Shown one piece after another: positions 53,474 through 62,944 of a stretch of 64,000 nt of DNA (position 1 is the stretch's first letter; every line of letters starts with the position of its first letter). Origin of the DNA: Defluviitaleaceae bacterium (lineage in GTDB: Bacteria; Bacillota; Clostridia; Lachnospirales; WQUN01); assembly GCA_009781755.1 (NCBI GenBank), contig WQVD01000001.1:1-64000 (forward strand). Direction: 5' to 3'. A program made the translations under genes and the position numbers. The notes below the pieces were generated by a model. That model saw only the letters and a list, made by a program, of their open reading frames with translations, was not told the DNA's origin and ran no database searches.

Positions 53474-54916
53474 GTGATAGAAGAATGTCAGTTGCGTATT
53501 TTGTTCACTTCAGACATGCATGGCAATATCATGTATCTACCCATTGCGGACGATGCCAATACGTTGGTCATCGATGGCGGCGATACCATCCAAGGCAATC
53601 CACTTGCCACCGTAGCTGCGAGCGAACCGGACGGTGCCGTACAAATGGCGCAAGCCATGAATGCCGCCGGGTACGACTTTGTCATCGTAGGCAATCACGA
53701 TTTTAATTTTGGCCAACCATATCTTCGTACATATTTACAAAATTTATCGGCAGTGTGTCTTTGCGCTAATGTGCAAGGACCGCTGCCTTTTTTATCCCAT
53801 ACCATCCACACAATGCAAAGCGGTTTGCGCGTGGGGTTGGCTGGCGTTGTAACCGACCATATGACCATATGGGAGGCGCCGGAGCATTTGGAAGGTCTAA
53901 GTGTCCATTGCCCGGTGGAGTCGGCGAAAAACGCCTTGACCGCGATGCAATGCAATTGCGATATAACCATTTTGGTATGCCACAGCGGCATCGCAGAAGA
54001 TTTAAACACAGGTCGCATACAAAGCACGTCTACTGAAAACATTGCATCGCAGATATGCCGTGAACTGTCTTATGATTTGGTGCTTACCGGGCATCAGCAT
54101 GTGCCTATCGAAGGTGCGAAGCACCACAATTCATACATAGTACAAACGGGTGCAGGAGGGGTGCATTACGTGCAAGTCAATGCCGCGGGCAAACGTGGTC
54201 AGTGGCGTTTCTCTTCGCAGTTTGGTAAGCCTGCGGGTTATGTACCATTTCCTGCATTGGATAAGAAGGTGTCCGCATGGCTGGATACACATGTCGCCAC
54301 GCTTCGCAATCCCGTGTTGTTGAATGGCCAAAATACGAACGACCGTCTTTATGCTGCATTGCATGGCTGCCCATTGGCAGATTGGGTGAATGCTGCACAG
54401 CACCAAGGCGCATGTGAAATGGGCTTCGCTGCCGATATATCTGTGTGCGGCATCGCCAATACGGCACCCGGTTTGCCGGCCGTCGTCACTTGGCGCGATA
54501 TTATCAACAATTATCCATATTCAAATACATTATCTGTGTTGCGTGTATCGGCTTCTGTATTAAAGGCTGCTTTGGAACGCGCCGCGGAATATATCGAAGT
54601 TGACAGCGCGGGCAATTATTTTATTTCGCGCGCATTTTTGGAACCCAAGGTCGAGCATTATAATTACGACTTCTTTGATGGCGTTACTTTCAATGCCGAT
54701 TATTCAAAAGCACACGGCAACCGCATTTCAAGTATCTACGTCGGCGGCAAGCCCGTATCGGATGCAGATACTTTTACATTGGTAACAAGCACCTTCCGCG
54801 CGGCGGGAGCAGGGGGGTATATGATGTACCAAGGCTGCCCGGTGTTAGCTACAGGCCAAAAAGAAATAAGCGAGCATATCGCCGAATATATACAAGCGTT
54901 ACAAGCAAGCAAATAA
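53474..54916 (+). CDS. Cytoplasmic 5'-nucleotidase/metallophosphoesterase (UshA family)
   Basis: 480 residues. Calcineurin-like core: LFTSDMHGN (D and H), DGGDTIQGN, VGNHDFNFG, LVCHSG and TGHQH, the five metal-ligand motifs. The C-terminal substrate domain follows with DWVNAAQ, NNYPYSN (stacking) and TSTFRAAGAGGY. No signal peptide, unlike the usual secreted members. A GTG at 53474, eight bases after GGAGG, is preferred over an ATG at 53459 that overlaps the site. First gene of an ABC importer operon, so it may process an imported phosphorylated compound. Confidence 0.88.
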   Translation: MIEECQLRILFTSDMHGNIMYLPIADDANTLVIDGGDTIQGNPLATVAASEPDGAVQMAQAMNAAGYDFVIVGNHDFNFGQPYLRTYLQNLSAVCLCANVQGPLPFLSHTIHTMQSGLRVGLAGVVTDHMTIWEAPEHLEGLSVHCPVESAKNALTAMQCNCDITILVCHSGIAEDLNTGRIQSTSTENIASQICRELSYDLVLTGHQHVPIEGAKHHNSYIVQTGAGGVHYVQVNAAGKRGQWRFSSQFGKPAGYVPFPALDKKVSAWLDTHVATLRNPVLLNGQNTNDRLYAALHGCPLADWVNAAQHQGACEMGFAADISVCGIANTAPGLPAVVTWRDIINNYPYSNTLSVLRVSASVLKAALERAAEYIEVDSAGNYFISRAFLEPKVEHYNYDFFDGVTFNADYSKAHGNRISSIYVGGKPVSDADTFTLVTSTFRAAGAGGYMMYQGCPVLATGQKEISEHIAEYIQALQASK

Positions 54917-54928
54917 AGGAGGCTTCAC

Positions 54929-55942
54929 ATGGATGTACATTTGAAAAACATCACCATGTCGTTCCAAAGTGCCGGTAGCAATGTAATCGCTGTCAATAAT
55001 TTTTCCGCTACGATAAAAAGCGGTGAAATGGTGTCACTGTTGGGTCCCAGTGGTTGCGGCAAATCTACTACACTGATGATGTTGGCCGGTTTGTACCGCC
55101 CCACGGAGGGGCAAATCTTTTTTGGCGATACCGACGTAACCAAGGTGGACGCAGAAAAGCGCGGCATTGGTATGGTGTTCCAAAATTACGCGCTGTATCC
55201 GCACATGAGCGTGTACAAAAACATCATGTTCCCGTTGAAGATGATGAAGGTAAAAAAGCCGGAAGCCAATAAAAAAGTAGAAGAAGTTGCGCGGTTGGTG
55301 CAAATCGAGCATTTGCTTGACCGCAAGCCTGCCCAATTGAGCGGCGGCCAGCAACAGCGCGTAGCCATTGCGCGTGCATTGGTGAAGGAACCGAAGCTCC
55401 TGCTGCTGGACGAGCCCTTGTCAAACCTAGACGCCCGCTTGCGCTTGGAAACACGCGAAGAAATCCGCCGCATCCAATTAAAAGTGGGCATAACCGCTGT
55501 TTTCGTTACGCATGACCAAGAAGAAGCCATGAGTATTTCTGACCGAATTATTTTGATGAAGGACGGCTTGTTGCAACAAGTGAGCCCGCCGCAAGAAATG
55601 TACCGCCGCCCTGTTAACGTATTCGCGGCGGAATTTATCGGCAACCCGCCGATTAATATGTTGGACAACCTGCCCGATTATGGCGGTAAGTTGGTGGGTA
55701 TCCGCGCGGAGCATTTCCACGTAAGCGACGCGGGTATGTTCCAAGGCGAAGTTACCCATATGGAAACCATCGGCCGCGATACCCTCATCCGCGTGACCGG
55801 AGCCAACGGGGTAAGCGTGCGTACCTTCGCCGACGCAGAAACCCGCGTCAGGTTGGGTGATGCCGTGCACCTGTCGGTCAAGCCCGAAAATATCCACGTC
55901 TTTGACAAAACATCCGGCGAAAGGGTGGGTGAAGGCGCATGA
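54929..55942 (+). CDS. Carbohydrate ABC transporter ATPase (MsmK/UgpC/MalK type)
   Basis: 337 residues. Walker A GPSGCGKST, Q-loop FQNYALYP, signature LSGGQQQRVAIARAL, Walker B LLLLDEPLSNLD and switch VTHDQEEAM. The C-terminal OB/TOBE domain (about 240-337) marks the MalK branch. GGAGG site. Forms the importer with the next three gene products. Confidence 0.94.
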   Translation: MDVHLKNITMSFQSAGSNVIAVNNFSATIKSGEMVSLLGPSGCGKSTTLMMLAGLYRPTEGQIFFGDTDVTKVDAEKRGIGMVFQNYALYPHMSVYKNIMFPLKMMKVKKPEANKKVEEVARLVQIEHLLDRKPAQLSGGQQQRVAIARALVKEPKLLLLDEPLSNLDARLRLETREEIRRIQLKVGITAVFVTHDQEEAMSISDRIILMKDGLLQQVSPPQEMYRRPVNVFAAEFIGNPPINMLDNLPDYGGKLVGIRAEHFHVSDAGMFQGEVTHMETIGRDTLIRVTGANGVSVRTFADAETRVRLGDAVHLSVKPENIHVFDKTSGERVGEGA

Positions 55943-56841
55943 CAGAACGCCGCACCATCAAAGAAACCATCCAAGCTTATTTATACCTTGCCCCCGCGTT
56001 GTTAATTTTGGGGACGTTCAGCATCTACCCGGTTATCCGCTCGTTGCTGATGAGTTTCACCACTGTTCACCGCCGTTCAATGGAAGTCGAAGAAATTGGA
56101 TTGCACAATTATCGCTTCCTAATGGAGGATCCGCGCTTTCATTTGGCATTGCGCAATACGTTTACGTTTGTACTGGGTGTTGTTCCTGTCGCGATTGTGA
56201 TATCGCTGTTTATTGCGGTGTTGCTTAACCAAAAGATACGTGGGGCGGCATTTTTCCGCAGCGTATATTTTTTGCCGTTTGTCACCAGTACAATTGCAAT
56301 TGCCATGGTGTGGAGTTGGATATTTCACAGCAACCACGGAATTTTAAATTATTTTTTAGGCTTTATCGGTATTGCACCGCGCCCGTGGATTGAACACCCG
56401 GATTATGCCATGACCGCCTTAATTATCATGAGCATTTGGTCACGGTTAGGTTTTAATATCGTTATCTTGTTGGCGGGGTTGCAAACAATTGACAAGCAAC
56501 TTTATCTTGCCGCGCGGGTGGACGGTGCGGGGGTATGGCATCGGTTCAAGGCTGTGACTGCGCCGTTGTTGTCACCCAGCATCTTCTTCTTGATGGTCAT
56601 TGGTGTGATTGGCGGCTTCCGCGTGTTTGGCGAAATTTATGCTTTGTTTGCCAGCGGAGCTACGCCATTACCCGGCCCGGCTAATAGTGCGCTAACCGTG
56701 GTGTACTACGTTTTCCAACGTTTTTGGGATGACCGCAACTTTGGCTTGGCTACGGCTGCTGCGGTAGTGTTGTTCGTTATTATTCTTATCTTCACGCTTA
56801 TCCAGTTTTGGCTGGGCAAGAAGCTTGTGCATTATAAATAA
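55939..56841 (+). CDS. Sugar ABC transporter permease (UgpA/MalF type)
   Basis: 300 residues, six helices. N-terminus YLYLAPALLILGTFSIYPV and the EAA loop LAARVDGAGVWHRFKAVTAPLL are typical. Overlaps the ATPase stop (ATGA). Confidence 0.93.
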   Translation: MTERRTIKETIQAYLYLAPALLILGTFSIYPVIRSLLMSFTTVHRRSMEVEEIGLHNYRFLMEDPRFHLALRNTFTFVLGVVPVAIVISLFIAVLLNQKIRGAAFFRSVYFLPFVTSTIAIAMVWSWIFHSNHGILNYFLGFIGIAPRPWIEHPDYAMTALIIMSIWSRLGFNIVILLAGLQTIDKQLYLAARVDGAGVWHRFKAVTAPLLSPSIFFLMVIGVIGGFRVFGEIYALFASGATPLPGPANSALTVVYYVFQRFWDDRNFGLATAAAVVLFVIILIFTLIQFWLGKKLVHYK

Positions 56842-56858
56842 GAAAGGAGCGCACAGCG

Positions 56859-57698
56859 ATGAAAACAATCAATTGGAAAGACGTCATAAAAAAAGCTGTG
56901 ATATACCTCATCGTGGGCTCCGGCGCATTGCTGATGATCGTGCCTTTCTTGTGGATGTTATCCAGCAGCTTGCAAACGAGCCACCAAGTCAATTTGCGCC
57001 CGCCTGTATGGTTTCCTAACCCGCCGCAGTGGGGTAATTATCAGCGGATTTTGCATTACGCACCTTATTTTCCGAGATATTTTTTAAACAATATTATTGT
57101 GGCGAGTGTAGGTACGATTTTGGAGTTGTCCACCAGTATTTTGGCGGCGTTCGCGTTTTCGCGGTTAAAGTTTTGGGGGCGCGACGTGGTTTTCTATATC
57201 TTGTTGGCCACCATGATGATCCCTGCAGAAATCATGCTCATCCCCAACTTCTTAACCATCGTGCGCTTGGGTTGGTTGGATACGTATCAAGCGTTGATTA
57301 TCCCGTGGAGTGCCAGTATCTTGTCGATTTTCTTGTTGCGCCAATTCTTTTTGGGCATACCTGATTCGTTGTCGCATGCGGCCAAAGTGGATGGTTGCCG
57401 CAATTTCCGCTTCTTGTGGGCGGTGATGGTGCCGCTGGCGCGGCCTGCGCTGGTGACGATTGCGTTATTGTCGATTATTTCGAGCTGGAACGCGTTTTTA
57501 TGGCCGTTGATTGTTACTAACTCGCATAATATGCGCACGCTGCCGCTGGGGCTGGCGTTATTCCGCGGCGAGGCGGGCACGTTCTTTGAACTTCTGATGG
57601 CAGCATCGGTGGTTGTGGTATTGCCCATGGTCATCTTGTTTGTAATCATGCAAAAGCACATTGTGGCGAGTGTTAGCCGCAGTGGGCTCAAGGGATAG
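56859..57698 (+). CDS. Sugar ABC transporter permease (UgpE/MalG type)
   Basis: 279 residues, six helices. Contains VPFLWMLSSSLQT, the EAA loop SHAAKVDGCRNFRFLWAVMVPLARP and a closing helix before a short basic end. AGGAG site, 17 bases after the other permease. Confidence 0.93.
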   Translation: MKTINWKDVIKKAVIYLIVGSGALLMIVPFLWMLSSSLQTSHQVNLRPPVWFPNPPQWGNYQRILHYAPYFPRYFLNNIIVASVGTILELSTSILAAFAFSRLKFWGRDVVFYILLATMMIPAEIMLIPNFLTIVRLGWLDTYQALIIPWSASILSIFLLRQFFLGIPDSLSHAAKVDGCRNFRFLWAVMVPLARPALVTIALLSIISSWNAFLWPLIVTNSHNMRTLPLGLALFRGEAGTFFELLMAASVVVVLPMVILFVIMQKHIVASVSRSGLKG

Positions 57699-57779
57699 GA
57701 GGGAATACAGGCAATCGCAACAACACGTAACGGAAGTACGAGCAACAACAAAACATACAAACCGAAAGGAATGGAGAAC

Positions 57780-59090
57780 ATGAAAAAAGTTTTAATGGCA
57801 GTGGCAGGGGTATTGTTGATGTTTGCGCTGGCAGCATGCGGCGGCAACGATTCAGCAGATTCAATTGACGGCTTTGACCCCGACAACCGCAGTGTGGTGG
57901 AAATCGAATTCTGGCACGCAATGACCGGCGCACACGAAGAAGGCATCCAACGTATCATTGATGCTTTCCACGCACAAAATCCCTATGTGCGCGTAAACGC
58001 CATGTTCCAAGGCAACTACGGACAATTATCTAACCAAATCATGCTCAACGACCTTGCAAACAATTTGCCGCACATCGCGCAAGCAACCGTAAGCGATGTA
58101 ACGCGCTACATGGTAGACGGCATGATTTTGTCGCTTAACATGTTCATGAACGACCCGAATGTAGGCATTAGCCAAGCAGAACTGAATGACATCGGCGCAG
58201 GCTTCCGCGCCACAAGCGTATTTGATGGCGAGTGGTATTCGCTACCCTTCAGCAAAAGTGTACGCGTATTGTTCTACAACCGCGATATGTTTAATGCTGC
58301 CGGCGTAGCCGTACCCGGCACATGGGCAGAGTTGCTCGTTGCCGCTGAAGCGCTGACCAACGAAGACGAAGGCATCGTAGGCTTCAGCTTCGAAAATGCA
58401 CACGATATGGAATTTGTAGCAAAATTGTTCCAATTGGGCGGAACCTACTTGGATGAAGACACCAACGAAACCGTATTTGCCAGCCAAGCAGGCATTGACG
58501 CTATGCGTTTTGTGATGGACTTGATTAACAGCCCCTACGGCCGCACCGCCGGTGCGGATGGTTTTAACAGCGGCGTATTTGGCCGTGGCGATATCGCTAT
58601 GTATATCGGTTCTTCTGCCGGTTTGCCGCACGTAACGGGTGCCGTAGCCGATACTTTTGATTGGGGTGTAGCACCCACACCCAGCACCAATGGCAACCGC
58701 GCAGTAGAATTTGCCGGCAATGACTTGGTACTTTTCGACAACAGCAACCACAGCCTTGAAGAACGCATTGGCGCGTGGGAATTCATGGCGTTTACACTTC
58801 GCCCGGAAATCGCTGCCCAATGGGCCATTGACAGCGGTTATGTGCCCGTCACTTATGCCGCAGCTGAATTGCCCATGTTCCAAAACTTCTTGGCAGCAAA
58901 TCCCCGTGCGGCAGCGGCTACGTATTCCCTGCCTTACGGCTTCTTCCGTACACGCCACGTACAAGGCGGCGCAGTACGCACCATTTTGATGGAAGAAATG
59001 GACGAAATCCGTTTCGAAATCACGACTATTGAAGCCGGCATGGCGCGCGCACAACAACGTGCCAACGAGGAACTTGCGCGTGGCAGATAA
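57780..59090 (+). CDS. Sugar ABC transporter substrate-binding lipoprotein (UgpB type)
   Basis: 436 residues. Lipobox LAAC (Cys 20). The mature protein starts IEFWHAMTGAHEEGIQRIIDAFHAQNP, a UgpB-like opening, and has YNRDMFNAAGV and DLVLFDNSNH later. Sequence fits glycerol-3-phosphate or related glycerophosphodiester binding better than free sugars, but not certainly. ATG at 57780 is preferred (AAAGGA nine bases away). No adjacent ugpQ; the nucleotidase could be the phosphate-removing partner. Confidence 0.9.
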   Translation: MKKVLMAVAGVLLMFALAACGGNDSADSIDGFDPDNRSVVEIEFWHAMTGAHEEGIQRIIDAFHAQNPYVRVNAMFQGNYGQLSNQIMLNDLANNLPHIAQATVSDVTRYMVDGMILSLNMFMNDPNVGISQAELNDIGAGFRATSVFDGEWYSLPFSKSVRVLFYNRDMFNAAGVAVPGTWAELLVAAEALTNEDEGIVGFSFENAHDMEFVAKLFQLGGTYLDEDTNETVFASQAGIDAMRFVMDLINSPYGRTAGADGFNSGVFGRGDIAMYIGSSAGLPHVTGAVADTFDWGVAPTPSTNGNRAVEFAGNDLVLFDNSNHSLEERIGAWEFMAFTLRPEIAAQWAIDSGYVPVTYAAAELPMFQNFLAANPRAAAATYSLPYGFFRTRHVQGGAVRTILMEEMDEIRFEITTIEAGMARAQQRANEELARGR

Positions 59091-60252
59091 GACGTTTTTT
59101 TGCTTTTGGGGTGGGTTAACCACCATCGGAGGCAACATTGTAGAAATCGGTTATGGCGACGCCCGGGTCTTTACAGACTTCGGGCGTGCTTATAATCCCG
59201 CCAACCCCGCCGGCATGCCTGATGGTTTGATTGAACACATTCAATCATTGTCCGGGCCGGTGGGTGTTTTTATTTCCCACTTGCACCTTGACCATATGGG
59301 CGCAATTGACGCATTGCCCGCATCGGTGCCCGTATATATGACAAAGGGTAGTGCATTGTTACATCAAGCGCTAAACGAACCGCCGCACCACGGTGATATT
59401 CGTGGTGTGGCCTATAAAACGCCCGTATCCGTGGGTGGCATCGACGTAACATTTTACGAAACCGACCACGATGTATACGGAGCTGCCGCTATCTATGTAC
59501 AAACACCCGATTTAAAATTGGCACACAGCGGTGACATACGGATGCATGGCGCCAATCCGCAAATAAACGAAGCATGGTGCACTGCCATGCGCGATGCACA
59601 ATTGGATTATTTGCTGATGGAAGGCACATCATTTTGGCCGCCGGTGCCGGAGGGCGAGGAAAGTAACGATAACAAGATTACGCAAATCGCCGAGAGTGAA
59701 GTACCCAACGCGGTGGAAGCCATTCTTCGCAAGCATACAGGTATTGCATTTGTAAATTGGTATCCGCGCAACATTGACCGCATCATTGGTCTTGCGCAAG
59801 CCGCACAAAAAGCGGGGCGCACGTTGGTGTTAGAACCTAGCGCTGCACAAATCGCATCGCGCATTGTGCCCGACTTAAAATATGTAAACGACGCACAAGG
59901 CTTGTCGCCCGAAAAATTGCTAATGCAAAATTCGTATGCAAATTTTGCGTCCATTGATGGATACGACAATGCCGATGCGGTTTATATCCACAGCAACGGC
60001 GTACCGCTGGGGCCGTTCGACCCAGCCTTCGGCGAAATGCTGACACGCCTGGAAGAGAAGGGTATCGCGTTTGCGCAAGTCTCTTCCTCAGGACACGCGC
60101 CCCCCGCAGATATCCTTGCGCTCATCGACAAAATCAAACCGAAAGTCCTGATGCCGTGGCACAGCACGACTCCTACGCAGATGATTCCTGTGGATCCGAA
60201 TCAGCAAGTGGTTATTCCACAACTGGGTGTAGATTACCACGCGGCGATTTAA
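59080..60252 (+). CDS. MBL-fold hydrolase related to RNase J
   Basis: 390 residues. Metal motif SHLHLDHMG near 65-73, then YETDHDVYG, AHSGDIRMHG, LMEGTSF, and near the C-terminus SSSGHAPPADIL and VLMPWHSTTP, the RNase J-like order of motifs with the beta-CASP insert. It is shorter than RNase J (about 555) and lacks its C-terminal domain. GTG at 59080, nine bases after GAGG and inside the end of the binding-protein gene. Role in this importer operon unknown: RNA or phosphodiester cleavage is possible. Confidence 0.78.
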   Translation: MADKTFFCFWGGLTTIGGNIVEIGYGDARVFTDFGRAYNPANPAGMPDGLIEHIQSLSGPVGVFISHLHLDHMGAIDALPASVPVYMTKGSALLHQALNEPPHHGDIRGVAYKTPVSVGGIDVTFYETDHDVYGAAAIYVQTPDLKLAHSGDIRMHGANPQINEAWCTAMRDAQLDYLLMEGTSFWPPVPEGEESNDNKITQIAESEVPNAVEAILRKHTGIAFVNWYPRNIDRIIGLAQAAQKAGRTLVLEPSAAQIASRIVPDLKYVNDAQGLSPEKLLMQNSYANFASIDGYDNADAVYIHSNGVPLGPFDPAFGEMLTRLEEKGIAFAQVSSSGHAPPADILALIDKIKPKVLMPWHSTTPTQMIPVDPNQQVVIPQLGVDYHAAI

Positions 60253-60345
60253 GGTGCGGCTAATGAAAAATGCTACGCAGCTGGTTACACGTTAGTCCAT
60301 TAAATAATTGGATAGTTAAGCGTATATTTACGCTAACGCGATAAT

Positions 60346-60381
60346 AAAAAAGAGGCTTGGCAATTTGCCAGCCTCTTTTTT
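60346..60381. terminator. Bidirectional terminator after the importer operon
   Basis: AAAAAAGAGGCTTGGCA pairs with TGCCAGCCTCTTTTTT. A and T tracts in the arms serve both convergent genes. The rest of 60253-60398 shows no feature. Confidence 0.9.
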
Positions 60382-60398
60382 GTGTTATGGAGCACGGA

Positions 60399-61733
60399 TT
60401 AATTGATAATCAACGGCGCATTTGACGTTTCGACGGTCATTTTTACGCGCTTGGCGGATGCGTCGAAGTTTGTGGAGCGCGCCTCTACTAGCGTGGGGTC
60501 GTTTATCAGGAATTGCATGCCTGTCAACCCCAAGCGGATTTCGCCCATGGCGGCGTGCGCTTTAATGTGATAGCCCAGGTTGGGTAGGGTGGGTAAGTTC
60601 ATGTTGAGTTTGGCGTTGCCGGTTTCTATGTTCCAAATATATTCGTTGTGGCGTGCGAAGTTGGACATAAGCAGCGACAGCGGGCCGTTGTAATTGGTTA
60701 GCGACAAATTGGCAATGTCGATTTCGTCGGCTTCTATGGTGCCGTTGATATTTTCCAACTTGGCGAATTCTGCGGAAACATTGGACACGACGAAGCGTCC
60801 TGCGCTGTTTTCTGCCGTCAAATTAGTGGCGGCGATGTTAGACAGGCGCAGATTTCCGTTGGCGTTGGATGCGCGCAAGTCATTGGCCGACAAACCCGCT
60901 AAGTCCACTTGCGCGTTTATGCCGTCGATTTTAATCACGCCGAAGGCGCGTTCGGGTACGTATGCATCGATGCTTACCCGCTCGAAGTCGTCGGTTTCGT
61001 AATTTAATTGGTATTTGTTGCCCAACTTCATGAGGTCGATTTCAGCGTTGGGGCGTTTGGCTTTGTATGTGATGCGGGCGGTAATTTTGTCGCCGTTGTA
61101 GCCCTTTATGCGCAACTCGCCGTTGATGCCCGACAGTGCCAACTCGTTGAAGCCGGCGGCGACTGCCATCTCAATATTGCGTTCTTGCATACCGCCGGGC
61201 GCGGTGATGGGGCGCGGTGCGGGCGCAGGGGCTGGACGGTGCGCGGATTGCTGCGTGCCGTGGTGATGGCTGGTGTGTCCGCCGTGGTGTGGTGCGGGCG
61301 GGTGTGGGTCAGCGGCGAAAGCCTTTGATAGCATGTCCGCACCTTGGGTGATTTTTTCCGCCACGGTTGCGGTGAAACTCTTTAACTTGGGTTCCATGTC
61401 TTTGGCGAAGGATTCAAACTTGCGCCCCAAGTCGTCCAAGCTGCCACCAGAAGCTGCTCGATGATGCCCGCCGGGTGCGTTAGAACGCGTGGGATCATCA
61501 TACGCAGACGCACGGGGTGGGGGTGGGGGCGTATAACCAGTAGGCGCGGGGCTTGGGCTTGGCGGCGGCGCGGTGTAACTGCTGGGCGCAGGGGGGGGTG
61601 TGGGCGGTGGGGTGGAATGACCTGCGGGTACGGCACCGCCCATTTCTACGGATTGCAAGAGCTGCGCGGCTTCAGTTGAGGTGATTCGTCCGTCTTCGAG
61701 CATTTTTAGTATGCGTAATTTTTCGTTTTGCAT
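60399..61733 (-). CDS. SHOCT-like/DUF4097 beta-helix protein with His- and Pro-rich linkers
   Basis: 444 residues. N-terminus MQNEKLRILKMLEDGRITS is a SHOCT-like oligomerisation helix. About 35-105 is a Pro-rich linker and 165-195 a His-rich stretch (HHGGHTSHHHG). From about 220 comes a DUF4097 beta-helix of short strands (LRASNANGNLRLSNIAATNL). No signal peptide or transmembrane helix. Similar proteins sit with LiaS/LiaF-type envelope stress genes, none here. Start 61733 has GGGAG; the frame remains open for another 216 codons without a site. Confidence 0.8.
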   Translation of the reverse strand: MQNEKLRILKMLEDGRITSTEAAQLLQSVEMGGAVPAGHSTPPPTPPPAPSSYTAPPPSPSPAPTGYTPPPPPRASAYDDPTRSNAPGGHHRAASGGSLDDLGRKFESFAKDMEPKLKSFTATVAEKITQGADMLSKAFAADPHPPAPHHGGHTSHHHGTQQSAHRPAPAPAPRPITAPGGMQERNIEMAVAAGFNELALSGINGELRIKGYNGDKITARITYKAKRPNAEIDLMKLGNKYQLNYETDDFERVSIDAYVPERAFGVIKIDGINAQVDLAGLSANDLRASNANGNLRLSNIAATNLTAENSAGRFVVSNVSAEFAKLENINGTIEADEIDIANLSLTNYNGPLSLLMSNFARHNEYIWNIETGNAKLNMNLPTLPNLGYHIKAHAAMGEIRLGLTGMQFLINDPTLVEARSTNFDASAKRVKMTVETSNAPLIIN

Positions 61734-61773
61734 AAATATTCTCCCTCGCGGCATGATTTTGTAGATATATACG

Positions 61774-61822
61774 AGTATAGCATACAAATCGCTTGTTACT
61801 AGCACGCGGTGCGTGTTAGTAT
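61774..61822. promoter_or_regulatory. Divergent promoters with operator palindrome
   Basis: Plus strand: TTGTTA (61793), 18-base spacer, TAGTAT (61817). The spacer carries ACTAGCACGC-GGT-GCGTGTTAGT (61798-61820), a 23-bp inverted repeat with one mismatch. Minus strand: extended -10 TGCTATACT (61774-61782). A regulator bound to the palindrome would cover the isomerase promoter and could affect the opposite gene. Confidence 0.65.
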
Positions 61823-61869
61823 GCGAAAAAATAGGCGCGTTTACTATGACGCGCCCGATGGAGGAAATG

Positions 61870-62688
61870 ATGAAAATCGGTTGTATGCTCGAAAGTTTTG
61901 CGATTGACTTGAAATTGGCGGTGGCGCGTGCGGCGGCATTGGGGTGTACGGGTATCCAAGCATATGCAGTAGACGGCGAATTGGCACCCCAAAACATGAA
62001 CGACGCAATCATCCGTGAATGGTTGGATCGAGTCAAATCGCACGGCATGGTTTTTTCGGCGATATGCGGTGATTTGTCTGCCACGCCCGAAGCTGTCGGC
62101 CACGGATTCGAAAACCGCGACGCCAACCCCGTGCTGGTAGAAAAATCCAAGCGTATTCTTGACTTGGCCAAAAAATTGGAGTGCAACGTCGTAACCACGC
62201 ACATCGGCACCGTACCCGTCGAGGAGAACGAAACCAAAAAAATCATGCGCGAAGCCTGCCGCGAGTTGGCATTGTACGCCGACTCCATCGGTTCGTATTT
62301 CGCTGTGGAAACCGGGCCCGAAATGGCCGTGGTGCTGCGCGACTTCTTAGACAGTCTGGGTGCTAAGGGTGTGCGTGTCAACTACGACCCCGCCAATTTG
62401 GTTATGGTTGTGGCGGATGATCCCGTGGCGGGTGTACACACGTTGCGTGACTACATCGTACACACCCACGCCAAAGATGGTATCCAAGTGTCTGCCAATC
62501 CACTCAAATGGCAAGAGCTGCCACTGGGCCAAGGCGGCGTAAAGTGGGATGAATACCTGAAGGCGCTACACGCAGTCGGTTTCGACGGTTACCTAACCAT
62601 CGAACGTGAATGCGGCGACACCCCCGAAGCGGACATCAAGATGGCAGCCAACTTCCTGCGCGAGCGGTTGACGGCACTGGCTTTATGA
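61870..62688 (+). CDS. Sugar phosphate isomerase/epimerase (TIM barrel)
   Basis: 272 residues. Starts MKIGCMLESF; contains VVTTHIGTVP, FAVETGPE, VNYDPANL and VHTHAKDG, the four metal-ligand strands of the xylose-isomerase-like fold, and a final YLTIERECG. The second ATG of ATGATG (61870) has GGAGG five bases away and is preferred. Sequence differs clearly from the other two isomerases. Typical of inositol or keto-sugar breakdown; substrate unknown. Confidence 0.88.
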   Translation: MKIGCMLESFAIDLKLAVARAAALGCTGIQAYAVDGELAPQNMNDAIIREWLDRVKSHGMVFSAICGDLSATPEAVGHGFENRDANPVLVEKSKRILDLAKKLECNVVTTHIGTVPVEENETKKIMREACRELALYADSIGSYFAVETGPEMAVVLRDFLDSLGAKGVRVNYDPANLVMVVADDPVAGVHTLRDYIVHTHAKDGIQVSANPLKWQELPLGQGGVKWDEYLKALHAVGFDGYLTIERECGDTPEADIKMAANFLRERLTALAL

Positions 62689-62696
62689 ATTTGATG

Positions 62697-62942
62697 TTAT
62701 AAATTCGTACACGCAGCAACCGTGCACAGCAAATCATCGCGGCTGTGATGTCCGCATGCGTCGTCGGTAGCCAGTGTACTCTTGGCGGCGGAATGCAAAC
62801 GGCCGATTGCGCCTGGTTCCTTGTCCAAATAGGCTTGTGCAGCAGCAGCAATTTCATTACAACCACCCCTGCAGTCGGGAATATGACTTTGCGCCAAGCG
62901 GTGCACAGCGTTGTCAAATTGGTCATTATTAATTTTAATCAC
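62697..62942 (-). CDS. Small Cys/His-rich protein, unknown
   Basis: 81 residues from a GTG with AAAGGG about nine bases upstream. Five cysteines (DCRGGC, ACGHH, LLC, AACTNL) and several His could bind metal. No family recognised. Its binding site is inside the right-hand arm of a long hairpin, so translation could be controlled by the fold. Convergent with the isomerase (eight-base gap). Confidence 0.5.
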   Translation of the reverse strand: MIKINNDQFDNAVHRLAQSHIPDCRGGCNEIAAAAQAYLDKEPGAIGRLHSAAKSTLATDDACGHHSRDDLLCTVAACTNL

Positions 62943-62944
62943 GA

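Noticed and set aside
61734-62381. 216-codon upstream extension of the DUF4097 gene
   Set aside because: Overlaps the opposite isomerase gene; the GGGAG site and SHOCT-like start are at 61733.
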